From a virus, in IMG/VR virus record IMGVR_UViG_3300033182_001206, positions 1-64,000 of that record: 64,000 nucleotides of DNA, one strand, 5' to 3'. Each line of letters starts with the position of its first letter. Within the stretch, counting starts at the first letter, position 1. A program made the translations under genes and the position numbers. The notes beneath the pieces were generated by a model, which saw nothing but the letters and a program-made list of their open reading frames with translations, was not told where the DNA came from and did not search any database. Of the stretch, positions 42,514 to 50,932 are shown in pieces.

Positions 42514-43105
42514 ACTGGTATCGGAATTTGAAAGACAAATAGCAGAGTACTGCGGCGCACCATATGCTGTTGCCACAGACTGTTGTACTCATGCACTATA
42601 TCTAAGTCTTTATTACTATAAACAAAAGCACAACATACAACATGTAGTACTTCCTAAAAACACCTATGTCAGTGTTGCTATGCAGGCCCGTCATCTAGGA
42701 TTAGAATTGGAATTTGAATCAGTTGAATGGGAGGGTGCTTATACCATTGGCAACACCTGTGTAGTAGACAGTGCACCACGTTTGCACAGAGGATGCTATC
42801 AACCAGGCATGTATCAGTGTCTCAGTTTTCAATTCAAAAAAATACTCAGCACCGTGCGCGGTGGCATGATACTCACCGACGATGAAGAATTTTACAACTG
42901 GGCACAACGTGCAACTCACGATGGCAGAGACATGACCATACCGTACGAAGAAGACCGTATAACATTTTTAGGGTGGCACTATTTTATGACACCCGAGACT
43001 GCCGAACTGGGATTATCACGTTTACAGGTATTGCCCGATCACAATGACGACTGTGCAGGCAGTTATACATACCCAGATATCAGTTATGTGAGGGATTTCA
43101 ATTGA
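42497..43105 (+). CDS. Shortened DegT/DnrJ/EryC1-type sugar aminotransferase
   Basis: 202 residues. QIAEYCGAPYAVATDCCTHA is the N-terminal family start, VVLPKNTYVSVAMQARHLG the second block, VVDSAPRLHRG the PLP-contact Asp, and QCLSFQFKKILSTVRGGMIL has Lys115 as the expected PLP-binding residue. Normal members are about 370 residues; the C-terminal domain that completes the active site in the dimer is mostly absent. Might still work as a dimer or be a remnant. It would convert a 3- or 4-keto sugar to the amino sugar. Confidence 0.8.
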   Translation: MANPFELVSEFERQIAEYCGAPYAVATDCCTHALYLSLYYYKQKHNIQHVVLPKNTYVSVAMQARHLGLELEFESVEWEGAYTIGNTCVVDSAPRLHRGCYQPGMYQCLSFQFKKILSTVRGGMILTDDEEFYNWAQRATHDGRDMTIPYEEDRITFLGWHYFMTPETAELGLSRLQVLPDHNDDCAGSYTYPDISYVRDFN

Positions 43106-43728
43106 AAAACATTGTGATCATAACACCAGCAAGATGTGGCAGCAGTTGGCTAACCACAGCATTTGAACAGCATCTTGGTTATAACAATTTCAATGCAGTT
43201 CTCAGTAGCAGTGTAGCAGAACAAGAAATTAGAATTGCAGGCAAAAAGATTCTAGTAAGTGGAAAAAGCACTGAAGAAAAAATTCAACTGTTGGAACAAC
43301 ATCAACCCTTTGTTGTAAAAGTATTCACAGACGAAATGATTGATCTTGAACTGTTGCCTGACAACACAGAATACATTTGGTTGTATAGAAAAAATCTAGC
43401 AGAACACTGTTTGAGTTTTTGGCGGGCAAAAGAAACTGGTGTGTACAATTTGGATCGCAAACACGGCGATGTCAACTATGTTGCACCCACAGAATTGCCC
43501 ACAGATGAATATTGTGCACACTATGTAAAACAGTATCTCCTGCCCAGTAAATATGCATATGAACAGTATCAGGATTGGTTCTGGACAGAAATCTCATATG
43601 AAGAACTGTTCACTGATAATCCTTGGGGATTTGCACAGGACAATGTGAACAGCAGTATCAAACTGAACACCTATACTGAGGCAGAACTGGAATATGTAAG
43701 GAAACGCATTGATGAAAATACACTTTGA
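43102..43728 (+). CDS. Sulfotransferase-like P-loop protein
   Basis: 208 residues from TTG 43102, preceded by GAGGG and overlapping the previous stop (TTGA). IVIITPARCGSSWLTTAFEQ is the phosphate-binding loop. YIWLYRKNLAEHCLSFWRAK fits the 3'-phosphate region. The end is charged with no special motif. It is close in style to the phage sulfotransferases at 15159 and 15889 in the RCGSS/RCGTT loop. Acceptor unknown, likely a sugar of the same cluster. Confidence 0.75.
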   Translation: MKNIVIITPARCGSSWLTTAFEQHLGYNNFNAVLSSSVAEQEIRIAGKKILVSGKSTEEKIQLLEQHQPFVVKVFTDEMIDLELLPDNTEYIWLYRKNLAEHCLSFWRAKETGVYNLDRKHGDVNYVAPTELPTDEYCAHYVKQYLLPSKYAYEQYQDWFWTEISYEELFTDNPWGFAQDNVNSSIKLNTYTEAELEYVRKRIDENTL

Positions 43729-44692
43729 AAATGGGCAGACAGCACACATTGAATTGCTGAAAAATGCATGGGTTGATTATTGGCGCAGTGTTGTGCAGCC
43801 ATTGGAAGAGCGTGGCAAAAGAATTCACACATGGAATGAACAGTTGTGGCCACGTGAAGGTGCGCTAACAGAAAAAGAAGAAGCCATACAGCATGAACAA
43901 ACTGAATTATTCAATGCAAATGTGGATAGGCTTGCAGCGGATTACGGAATACAGTTTCCTGGTAAAATGTGGGTAGGGCAGGATCAACTGTGGTTGAACA
44001 AAATACATCGCTGGGTAACACACGGTGCACACACAAAAGCAGTCTGGAATCTACCCAATGCCAGTCATGAAAGCATAATAGCCAGCAAACGAGGTCACTG
44101 GAGAGATTATCAATGGCAACAGGATCACCAGTATAGAGAATTTGAAATTGCCGAAGAAAACGTAGCCGCAGTTACAAAGATTCTATTTGACATGAACTGC
44201 GAAATTCACGAATATGAAGAAACTATTCGCAGTCCTCGTGTGAACCAATTGAGAGACATGGGATTTGAACCCACAGACGGATATCATTTGATACAAAGAT
44301 ATTTTGACGACAGCAGACCAGGATACGCAGACTGCTATGATATGAATCCAGACTGGAGAAGATTTTGTTCACACGACGATTACGATCTTTGGATGCCGTT
44401 TGCTGTGTTGGGGAAAGAATATTACACTACCTGGATCAACATTGATTCGCCAGCACATTTTGACGTTACCAACATTGACAAAACTTGGTTTGCTGGATTT
44501 GAATTCCAGCCTAATAATTTTATGAATCGAGTTCTCACCAGCAATCAATTTCAAAGTTGGCTAACAGTGCATGGTATTCCAAGAGATCCACAGTTGATTG
44601 CAAAATTGCCACTGGGCACTTGTACAAACAAAGCCGATTTGAATCTTGTGGAATGTGTGCGCAGTCAAGTTACACAGGTTGAGTTTGAGTAA
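43712..44692 (+). CDS. Unknown protein, LGKD/E family (three members here)
   Basis: 326 residues from ATG 43712, with AAGGA upstream (TTG 43709 is next to it). KIHFENGQTAHIELLKNAWV, KIHRWV, FAVLGKEYYTTWINIDSP and VTNIDKTWFAGFEF, then FQSWLTVHGIPRDPQLIAKL with PLG, match the genes at 36357 and 41220. It has more Trp and His than average for this window. Ends 23 bases inside the convergent glycosyltransferase gene. Unknown function. Confidence 0.55.
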   Translation: MKIHFENGQTAHIELLKNAWVDYWRSVVQPLEERGKRIHTWNEQLWPREGALTEKEEAIQHEQTELFNANVDRLAADYGIQFPGKMWVGQDQLWLNKIHRWVTHGAHTKAVWNLPNASHESIIASKRGHWRDYQWQQDHQYREFEIAEENVAAVTKILFDMNCEIHEYEETIRSPRVNQLRDMGFEPTDGYHLIQRYFDDSRPGYADCYDMNPDWRRFCSHDDYDLWMPFAVLGKEYYTTWINIDSPAHFDVTNIDKTWFAGFEFQPNNFMNRVLTSNQFQSWLTVHGIPRDPQLIAKLPLGTCTNKADLNLVECVRSQVTQVEFE

Positions 44693-45941
44693 ATTGATTC
44701 AGCATGTCAATGATTGTGCGTCTTTGTTGTTCTAAAAACACTGTTTCAAACACCTGTTTGTTGTGCTGATTTTGTTCATGTACAATTTCTTTGACAAATG
44801 GTGTTATTTCGTCGTTTTCCATTCTTCTAATAAATTCTTGTAGTGCACTTACAGCATAATCAATTCTGTCTACCATTTTGGGCACTGTGTCATAGAATTC
44901 ATCAACCAACCAACCCCATGTTTCAAAGCCATACTTTTGCAACTGTTCCACTGTGCCTTGTTGCCCTACCCAAATAGCAGGATGCTCGTACAAAAAAGGT
45001 CTGTATGCTGCTTCACTTAGAAACAATGCACCGCCTTCGATTTGAGTTTCAGTGATCACACTCAGTGCTGTACGATTGTAAAAAGGAACACTGCTCAATG
45101 TGGTATCACTGCCTGCACAGTAGTTGCCCTGCTGATCTTTCACATCCAGTGTCAGTGGCAATTCCCAACTGAGATCTGCAAACTGTTTGAACATGATTTC
45201 TTTTTCTACATAATCATCTTCATCTGGTGTATACAATTCATCGCTGTGCTTTTCCCAGTGCTGACACCATGCTTTTGCTTTGTCCAAAAAACCCCAGTTG
45301 AACATCCTATCAGGACAACTGTTGAATCCTTTTTCCAACATACCGTGTCTGTACAAATGCCATATCCAGTGCAATCTACCCGGCTTCATCCAGCGTTGCA
45401 TACAAAGATAACTGCGATCAAATTTACGTTGGTTGTATGGTATCAACTGATCGTAAAATTCAGGAATGTCTTTTTCAATTTGTCTATGAAATACATGACT
45501 GTACACACTGAGTCCAGCACACTGAATTTCTGGATGATGCTGTCGTTGTTGTACACGCAGGTCGCCGCTGAGCCAAGCTACATTTGCATAAGGTATTTGA
45601 TTTTCATCGCAAAACTGTTTGAGTATACCGTCAACGTCCACTTGTTCAGCAATTGGATATGTGTCGGTGGGCGAAAAACTTTCTTGTGCAGTACAGAAAA
45701 CAATTGTGCATTTTCCAATACGTGCATCAGCAATTGCAGTGCGATTCAACAGAGTTGTAAAGTTTCCTTGATAAAAGTCTTTGCTGGGACTTTTGGTGTA
45801 GTCTCCGCTTATTTCTACCCAATGAATATATTTTTCGTCGCTAGGAGCACGTTGTTCAATTTTCAACTGTGAAAAGAATCTTGTCATGTAGTTGTCACTG
45901 AACATGCGATCCTGTACAATCGTTGGTATTGTGTTATGCAT
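44670..45941 (-). CDS. GT10-like glycosyltransferase
   Basis: 423 residues. The end carries LSVITETQIEGGALFLSEAA then YRPFLYEHPAIWVGQQGT, LQKYGFETWGWLVDEFYD, aligned with VTEKIQKPMYACRPFVPF, LRQIGFRTFSDWWDESYD in the gene at 31787. The first half has CTIVFCTAQESFSPTDTYP and RSYLCMQRWMKPGRLHWIWH. It follows the twitch radical SAM genes of this operon with an 8-base overlap. Donor unknown; by relation to GT10 proteins probably a deoxyhexose. Confidence 0.6.
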   Translation of the reverse strand: MHNTIPTIVQDRMFSDNYMTRFFSQLKIEQRAPSDEKYIHWVEISGDYTKSPSKDFYQGNFTTLLNRTAIADARIGKCTIVFCTAQESFSPTDTYPIAEQVDVDGILKQFCDENQIPYANVAWLSGDLRVQQRQHHPEIQCAGLSVYSHVFHRQIEKDIPEFYDQLIPYNQRKFDRSYLCMQRWMKPGRLHWIWHLYRHGMLEKGFNSCPDRMFNWGFLDKAKAWCQHWEKHSDELYTPDEDDYVEKEIMFKQFADLSWELPLTLDVKDQQGNYCAGSDTTLSSVPFYNRTALSVITETQIEGGALFLSEAAYRPFLYEHPAIWVGQQGTVEQLQKYGFETWGWLVDEFYDTVPKMVDRIDYAVSALQEFIRRMENDEITPFVKEIVHEQNQHNKQVFETVFLEQQRRTIIDMLNQFTQTQPV

Positions 45942-47247
45942 AGTTGGTCCAAATGTATTCTAGTTCTGGGAACGCAGAGGGTGTATCTTCGTTTCTCAAC
46001 TGATCAATCAGTTTAGTTTGATTGACCATGTCACGCAACACACTTTCATCCAGCTGCTCGCTGTTCATAAATCCAATAGTGTTGTTGATAGTATCAATCA
46101 CTGGATTGAGATGATAATCAGGAAATGCATCAGATAACCATTGAATATGATCACGCAATACCTGTTCGGCATCCTGTTTCATATGCGGCGGCAATGCTTT
46201 CAAATTATAAAAGCTGGGATTTTCCAATATGTTGAAAAACATGTCGTTTGGTTTTAGCCATTCACGTTTGATCCATTTTTTATGTAGATCGCAAATGGTA
46301 AACACACTCATGATTTGCAGCGTAGGAGCAATCCCAAATCGCACATGAGGTGCTTCTTCTTTGACACGCTTTACATGTTTTTCTATAGTGGGCCACACTG
46401 TGTCTTTGCGTATATTTTCAGCTCTAGCACCTTCAGCATCTATACTTGCTGCACAGTATACATTTTTGAATTTGCTCCAAGTTTTGATCACATCCATGTC
46501 TTTGTAGTGCATTTGCATGAAGTTCGTACTGTAACGCAGATAAACATCGTACAATTCAAGTTCATCCAAACGTTTGAGAATACGATAGTGTTCTTCCATG
46601 ATCATTGGTTCGCCGCCAGCAAAATAAAGTTCTTGCACATAGGGCAAATACTCATCCAATCGATCCAACAGTGCTGTACTGTCTTCTACTCCGTGAACAA
46701 TAGCTTGGTTACGCTGTGTTTTGTATCTATATTCTTCGTGCTGTTCTGCCAGTTCTTTTGCATCGTTGAACCAACGACTGCTGCTGAAATGTCCACACAT
46801 TTTACAGCGCATGTTGCAAATATTACTAAAACGTATATCCCAATATATGGGCTTGCTGTCTGTGCTGGTGCCATCTTCTTCTGTGTTCAGTACCCATTGT
46901 TTACTGGGTTGATGATATTTGCGCACACTGTCTGTGCGCAGGCTCCATGTGCCGCTGCTTTCTTTGCTGTAACATGCTTGGCAATGTGGAACTTTTTTAT
47001 CCTCCCTCATGCGCAATCTCAGTTTGCGCATTTCTTCACCGTTCCAAATTTCATCAAAAGTTTGATTGTTGATGTTGCCCAGTGGACGGTTCCAATCTCC
47101 TACACAGCAAGGCAATACATCACCAATGGCACTAACATGCAGGTGACTCCACAGCAGAGGACAATATGCATCAGTTTCGTCAACCACCTGCTGCCAATCT
47201 GCACCGCTTTCAATCAGTGCATTTACTTTGCTATAATCTGCTGGCAT
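45934..47247 (-). CDS. Radical SAM protein with N-terminal twitch-type cysteines
   Basis: 437 residues. Cys29 in AYCPLLW, Cys47-Cys48 in VLPCC, and Cys89/Cys92 form the N-terminal module; the radical SAM motif CNMRCKMC is Cys144, 148, 151 and GGEP follows in YFAGGEPMIMEEH. Between the twitch module and the core is an unusual insertion rich in Thr, Ser and Asp (about 115-135). SIDAEGARAENIRKDTVWP is the core strand. Paralogue of the 1711 protein. Overlaps neighbours by 8 and 17 bases. Confidence 0.9.
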   Translation of the reverse strand: MPADYSKVNALIESGADWQQVVDETDAYCPLLWSHLHVSAIGDVLPCCVGDWNRPLGNINNQTFDEIWNGEEMRKLRLRMREDKKVPHCQACYSKESSGTWSLRTDSVRKYHQPSKQWVLNTEEDGTSTDSKPIYWDIRFSNICNMRCKMCGHFSSSRWFNDAKELAEQHEEYRYKTQRNQAIVHGVEDSTALLDRLDEYLPYVQELYFAGGEPMIMEEHYRILKRLDELELYDVYLRYSTNFMQMHYKDMDVIKTWSKFKNVYCAASIDAEGARAENIRKDTVWPTIEKHVKRVKEEAPHVRFGIAPTLQIMSVFTICDLHKKWIKREWLKPNDMFFNILENPSFYNLKALPPHMKQDAEQVLRDHIQWLSDAFPDYHLNPVIDTINNTIGFMNSEQLDESVLRDMVNQTKLIDQLRNEDTPSAFPELEYIWTNYA

Positions 47248-48745
47248 CTTCTAAACCTTTTCTAAACATGTCTTCGTACTCTGGAAATACACTGCAAAAA
47301 TCAGTGCCTCTGCGCCGATCTAATATATCAATGTACCTTGCAAAATTAGCACGATGCATGACACTTTCTTCTTCAAATCGATCATATTCATAGCCTGCGT
47401 AGAATGCGTTGTCCACAACACGGCCCATTTTTTCAGCTTCAAAGTCATAGAAATTTCTGTTGTCTTCACCAACAGTCAAATTACTCATCATGAATTCATA
47501 TTGATCCCACACACGTGGCATGGTCCATGCTTTGTCTGGTGTGCCCACACTCATAAACGGAGGAAAGTGCAACGGACTAATATCAATGTGTAGACTGCAA
47601 GGTTTTTCTCCTCTTACAAACCAATCGCCTTGACCAGTGGATTTCATAAACTCTACATATTGATTGTAACGTCCAATCATCGATCCATTGTAACGATTGT
47701 ATCGCTGCTTTACTTCCAACACACGCTGTAAAAATGTTTTGAAACTGGGTATACTCATCAAACTGTAAGTAACCATGATCGTGTTGTCAACCTGAGGATG
47801 GTTTTCAATAAGATACATCAGTCTATCCCACAGCAGATTGAAGTCCAATCCACTGCGAATGTATTCTGCTTGCTCGCCCCAGCCGTCAATACTGGTATAC
47901 AATGTGATCTTTTTTACACAATTTTGATCTTCGTTGCGTTTGATAAAGTCCAGCAGTTTTTGCCAAGCTGCTTCTGGTGCATTCAAGTTTGTGTTCAGTG
48001 CAAAGTCCAGCTCGGGTCGAGGATCTTGTTCCAAATCCTGCATCAATCTAAATGTATCTCGACTCATAAGAGGCTCGCCGCCTGTGATACGCAAATACTT
48101 GATGCTGTTTTTCAATTCAGGCCACCATTTCCAAAATGCTTCAACATATGGATTGTATTCACGTTGGGGAATAGGTAACTGATCAATACTTTTGTACCAT
48201 TCTAAATCATGATAGTTCCAGCTTCGTGTTCGCTTTTTGACATCAAACAGTGTTATACGTTCATGTGCTTCTTGTTCTTGCTGCCATTTGCTGCTGAAAT
48301 GCGGGCCGCAGTATGAACATTTTAGATTACACGCATTTGAAAAGCTCACTTCAACATAATTAGGAGCATGACTTTCTCCTAGTCCGCTGCTGCGAATTGT
48401 GTCAAATCTATCTGCAAATAAATTTGCACTTTTTAGATATCTGTCACTGATAGCATTTTCATTGTTGTCTTCCATTTTGTAACAATAGTTACAAGGCTCT
48501 GGTCTTTCGCCACGTATCATTGCAGCACGTTGATTCAGCTTCTCTTCACTGTTGTGAATTGCCATATAATTGGACTCAACTTCTTCAACGCTGATTTTAT
48601 GCGGTGCAGGGTGGTGACAACTGTGCGTCATTCCGTTGTGCAAGTGCATGGTGACTTGATCCCATTTGGCCAAGCAGTAACCAGAACCAACGTCATTTAG
48701 ACGCTGCTTCATATCCAGTGCACGTTGTAGTTCATTTTCATTCAT
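47231..48745 (-). CDS. Radical SAM protein with N-terminal twitch-type cysteines
   Basis: 504 residues, the longest of the set. Cys24 (YCLAKW), Cys43 (CHH, where the second Cys of the usual CC is His), Cys85 and Cys88 form the N-terminal module; CNLKCSYC (Cys139, 143, 146) is the cluster motif and ITGGEPLMSRDTF the GGEP strand. TLYTSIDGWGEQAEYIRSG is the SID core strand. Extra C-terminal 120 residues contain a GEKPCSLHIDISP segment. The His substitution suggests a different auxiliary cluster. Overlaps both neighbours. Confidence 0.9.
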   Translation of the reverse strand: MNENELQRALDMKQRLNDVGSGYCLAKWDQVTMHLHNGMTHSCHHPAPHKISVEEVESNYMAIHNSEEKLNQRAAMIRGERPEPCNYCYKMEDNNENAISDRYLKSANLFADRFDTIRSSGLGESHAPNYVEVSFSNACNLKCSYCGPHFSSKWQQEQEAHERITLFDVKKRTRSWNYHDLEWYKSIDQLPIPQREYNPYVEAFWKWWPELKNSIKYLRITGGEPLMSRDTFRLMQDLEQDPRPELDFALNTNLNAPEAAWQKLLDFIKRNEDQNCVKKITLYTSIDGWGEQAEYIRSGLDFNLLWDRLMYLIENHPQVDNTIMVTYSLMSIPSFKTFLQRVLEVKQRYNRYNGSMIGRYNQYVEFMKSTGQGDWFVRGEKPCSLHIDISPLHFPPFMSVGTPDKAWTMPRVWDQYEFMMSNLTVGEDNRNFYDFEAEKMGRVVDNAFYAGYEYDRFEEESVMHRANFARYIDILDRRRGTDFCSVFPEYEDMFRKGLEDASRL

Positions 48746-49946
48746 TGAATGCTCGCTTTGCGTTGTTTACAAGAGCAGTTAGGTTACCCAGGCCAACTCG
48801 AGGATGCTGGAATATAGGATTGGTTAGTTCACGTAAAAATTCTCTGTGTTCAGGATGCGAATCTTTCCATATACAATGCTGTTCGTATTCTTCTGGCTTC
48901 CAAGTTCCCCAGTCAGTGACAAGACTGAAACACACCTGTTCTGCATTGGGGAAACGTTCCAAACACATTTCAGCATACTGAACCATTTCTTTGTAGTTAT
49001 CACGCTGCACAACAAAATCATAATAGATACGGAAGTTGGGGTACTGCTCACGCTTTTTGTCCAAGAAATCGCAGTTGCTCAACAACAATTCCCAGTTGCC
49101 ATTCAATCGTGTTTTGCCTTCGTATGTTTCTTTTGTACCTGCATCCAAGCTGATACGACAACTGCCCAAGTTGTTGTGTATTTTGCTGATGCTGTCCCAC
49201 ATCTTAGGAGTGAACATCACCCCATTGGTTTGCATGTTTACAGTGAGATTAGGGAAATCTTTGCCGTTGATTTTCCACAGCATTTCTCTATAAATTTTGC
49301 TGGCAAACGGATCGCCGCTGCCGGTTACAAAAATACTGAAACTTCTGTCAGTGGGTTCACTGAACAGCATATCAAAAATTTTGTCATTGATTTGTTTGCG
49401 TCTGTCGTACATGGGTCCTTCGGTAAACAGTATTTTGTCTACTCTGCAGCTAGGACATTTTAGATTACAGCTTTCATCGTTGCTGAAGTTGATATTGGTA
49501 GGAAGTTCAGCACTGACAGTGCTGCCTGTTTCCAATGCTTGAATTTCATGCGGCCAGAATTTTTTGGGATTGTTCTTTACCCATTCAATATCAGGAAGAT
49601 TATTGCTGGCTATTTCAGGACAGAAGCTGTGTTGACAGTATCCCCATTCTCCACTGAATACTTGATCTCTCAGTTTTTGAGCACGTTCACCGTTCCACAT
49701 TTCTTCCAATGTGTCTTCCATAACATTGCCAATGCTGTAGGGCAACCAACTTGGACAACACATCCATGCTCTACCATGCATGTCAATTTCCAGCCATGTG
49801 TACAATTTGTTGCAGTATTTTCCTGCAAGATCTTTTCTGCCAGTGGTCATACCAACAGTGTCTTTGATCCAGACTCTACCAAAGAGAGGATCATTGTAAT
49901 GGCCGTCTGCTTCTATGCTAAATGGACGTTGACTTTCGGAACTCAC
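48738..49946 (-). CDS. Radical SAM protein with N-terminal twitch-type cysteines
   Basis: 402 residues from GTG 49946, which overlaps the upstream stop as GTGA. Cys45, Cys63-Cys64 and Cys104/Cys109 (C-x4-C rather than C-x2-C) form the twitch-like module; CNLKCPSC (Cys160, 164, 167) is the cluster motif; FVTGSGDPFAS replaces GGEP; RISLDAGTKETYEGKTR is the SLDAG strand. The GSGDP form also occurs in radical SAM enzymes of glycan clusters. Next to the glycosyltransferase gene at 49943, itself next to virion genes. Confidence 0.9.
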   Translation of the reverse strand: MSSESQRPFSIEADGHYNDPLFGRVWIKDTVGMTTGRKDLAGKYCNKLYTWLEIDMHGRAWMCCPSWLPYSIGNVMEDTLEEMWNGERAQKLRDQVFSGEWGYCQHSFCPEIASNNLPDIEWVKNNPKKFWPHEIQALETGSTVSAELPTNINFSNDESCNLKCPSCRVDKILFTEGPMYDRRKQINDKIFDMLFSEPTDRSFSIFVTGSGDPFASKIYREMLWKINGKDFPNLTVNMQTNGVMFTPKMWDSISKIHNNLGSCRISLDAGTKETYEGKTRLNGNWELLLSNCDFLDKKREQYPNFRIYYDFVVQRDNYKEMVQYAEMCLERFPNAEQVCFSLVTDWGTWKPEEYEQHCIWKDSHPEHREFLRELTNPIFQHPRVGLGNLTALVNNAKRAFNE

Positions 49947-50932
49947 TTATCATCTTCCAGTGTGTATTGTACGCTGTCCTCACGTATAAATGCACCCATT
50001 CTAGCAGGGTTTGTGTAAACTGCTTTGAAAAATCTACTGCCATCTTCGTCAAGGTCTGCAATTGGCAAGTCCAAGTGACGCTTGATTTCTACACCTAGCT
50101 CTCGACTACGTGCACGTACAGCTTCTTTGTTCCAACGAACACCAGTGTTTGCACAGATTTCTCCATCTGGGTCTTCAAAGTCCGGAAACAGTTCTGTGTT
50201 GAAAAAGTTTGTGAGCCAATCAAAGTCGCGTACATTTTTCCAGTCCCATTCGGTTCTAGTGATGTTGGTCATGTATGTTCCCAGTCTGGCACCGTACATT
50301 GCCCAAATACCATTTGGACTATCTTCTCCTACACTCATCCAGGTAAACAGTCTCTTCAAGTTTGTTTTGTGCACAGTTTTCAGTCGTTCCGGATCTACAA
50401 CATCGCCACCTTCCAGTGTCATTTTCACACCTTCGCGGAAACCAGCACGCCAGGCTTGCAATGGGCTACCATTGTTCATAACATCACAATAGATGTTGTT
50501 CATTTGCACATAGTTGATGTTCCAACAAAAGTCAACCTGTGCTGCTGCATTGTTTGGGTCTGCTGCTTCATGTGTGCGCATCTGCTGCACAACATGCTTG
50601 GGCCACATTTTGATACCACCGTTGCCGTACACCAAACCATTGATTGTGTTTTTGCCTGCCCAGCTAACAACGTCATTAGCACCTATTAGACTACTGTCAA
50701 ACTCTACATTGAAAAAGTCTGGGCGAACCTTGTTGTCTGCATCAATGGTAATAAATCTATCCGATTCTGCCATTGCTGCTGCTGCCTTGTGTGCGGCATC
50801 ACTGCCCCATACACCGTGACTGCGCATTGCCCAAGGACAAATTTCCAGCAGGTGCGCATAGTTTTCGTCTGCGTTGGGTTCGTCATAGCTAATGAATACT
50901 ATGTCGAATTCATTGATTGATGTCATGCTCAT
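49943..50932 (-). CDS. GT-A-like glycosyltransferase
   Basis: 329 residues from ATG 50932 (ATG 50926 possible). DIVFISYDEPNADENYAHLL, GSDAAHKAAAAMAESDRFI, then FITIDADNKVRPDFFNVEFD with the D-x-D, SWAGKNTINGLVYGNGGIKM and NVRDFDWLTNFFNTELFPD match the shorter gene at 21618. The extra C-terminal 85 residues include SRELGVEIKRHLDLPIADLD. It precedes the radical SAM gene and follows a hypothetical gene in a transcript that starts among virion genes, so it may glycosylate a virion protein. Confidence 0.72.
   Translation of the reverse strand: MSMTSINEFDIVFISYDEPNADENYAHLLEICPWAMRSHGVWGSDAAHKAAAAMAESDRFITIDADNKVRPDFFNVEFDSSLIGANDVVSWAGKNTINGLVYGNGGIKMWPKHVVQQMRTHEAADPNNAAAQVDFCWNINYVQMNNIYCDVMNNGSPLQAWRAGFREGVKMTLEGGDVVDPERLKTVHKTNLKRLFTWMSVGEDSPNGIWAMYGARLGTYMTNITRTEWDWKNVRDFDWLTNFFNTELFPDFEDPDGEICANTGVRWNKEAVRARSRELGVEIKRHLDLPIADLDEDGSRFFKAVYTNPARMGAFIREDSVQYTLEDDK

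Noticed and set aside
45042-45872. Open frame of 276 codons on the plus strand opposite the GT10-like gene
   Set aside because: Antisense shadow; the minus-strand product has the shared glycosyltransferase pattern and the right gene junctions.
46315-47265. Open frame of 316 codons on the plus strand opposite a radical SAM gene
   Set aside because: It mirrors the radical SAM gene on the other strand, is rich in Phe, Cys and His runs as antisense frames are here, and has no recognisable domain.
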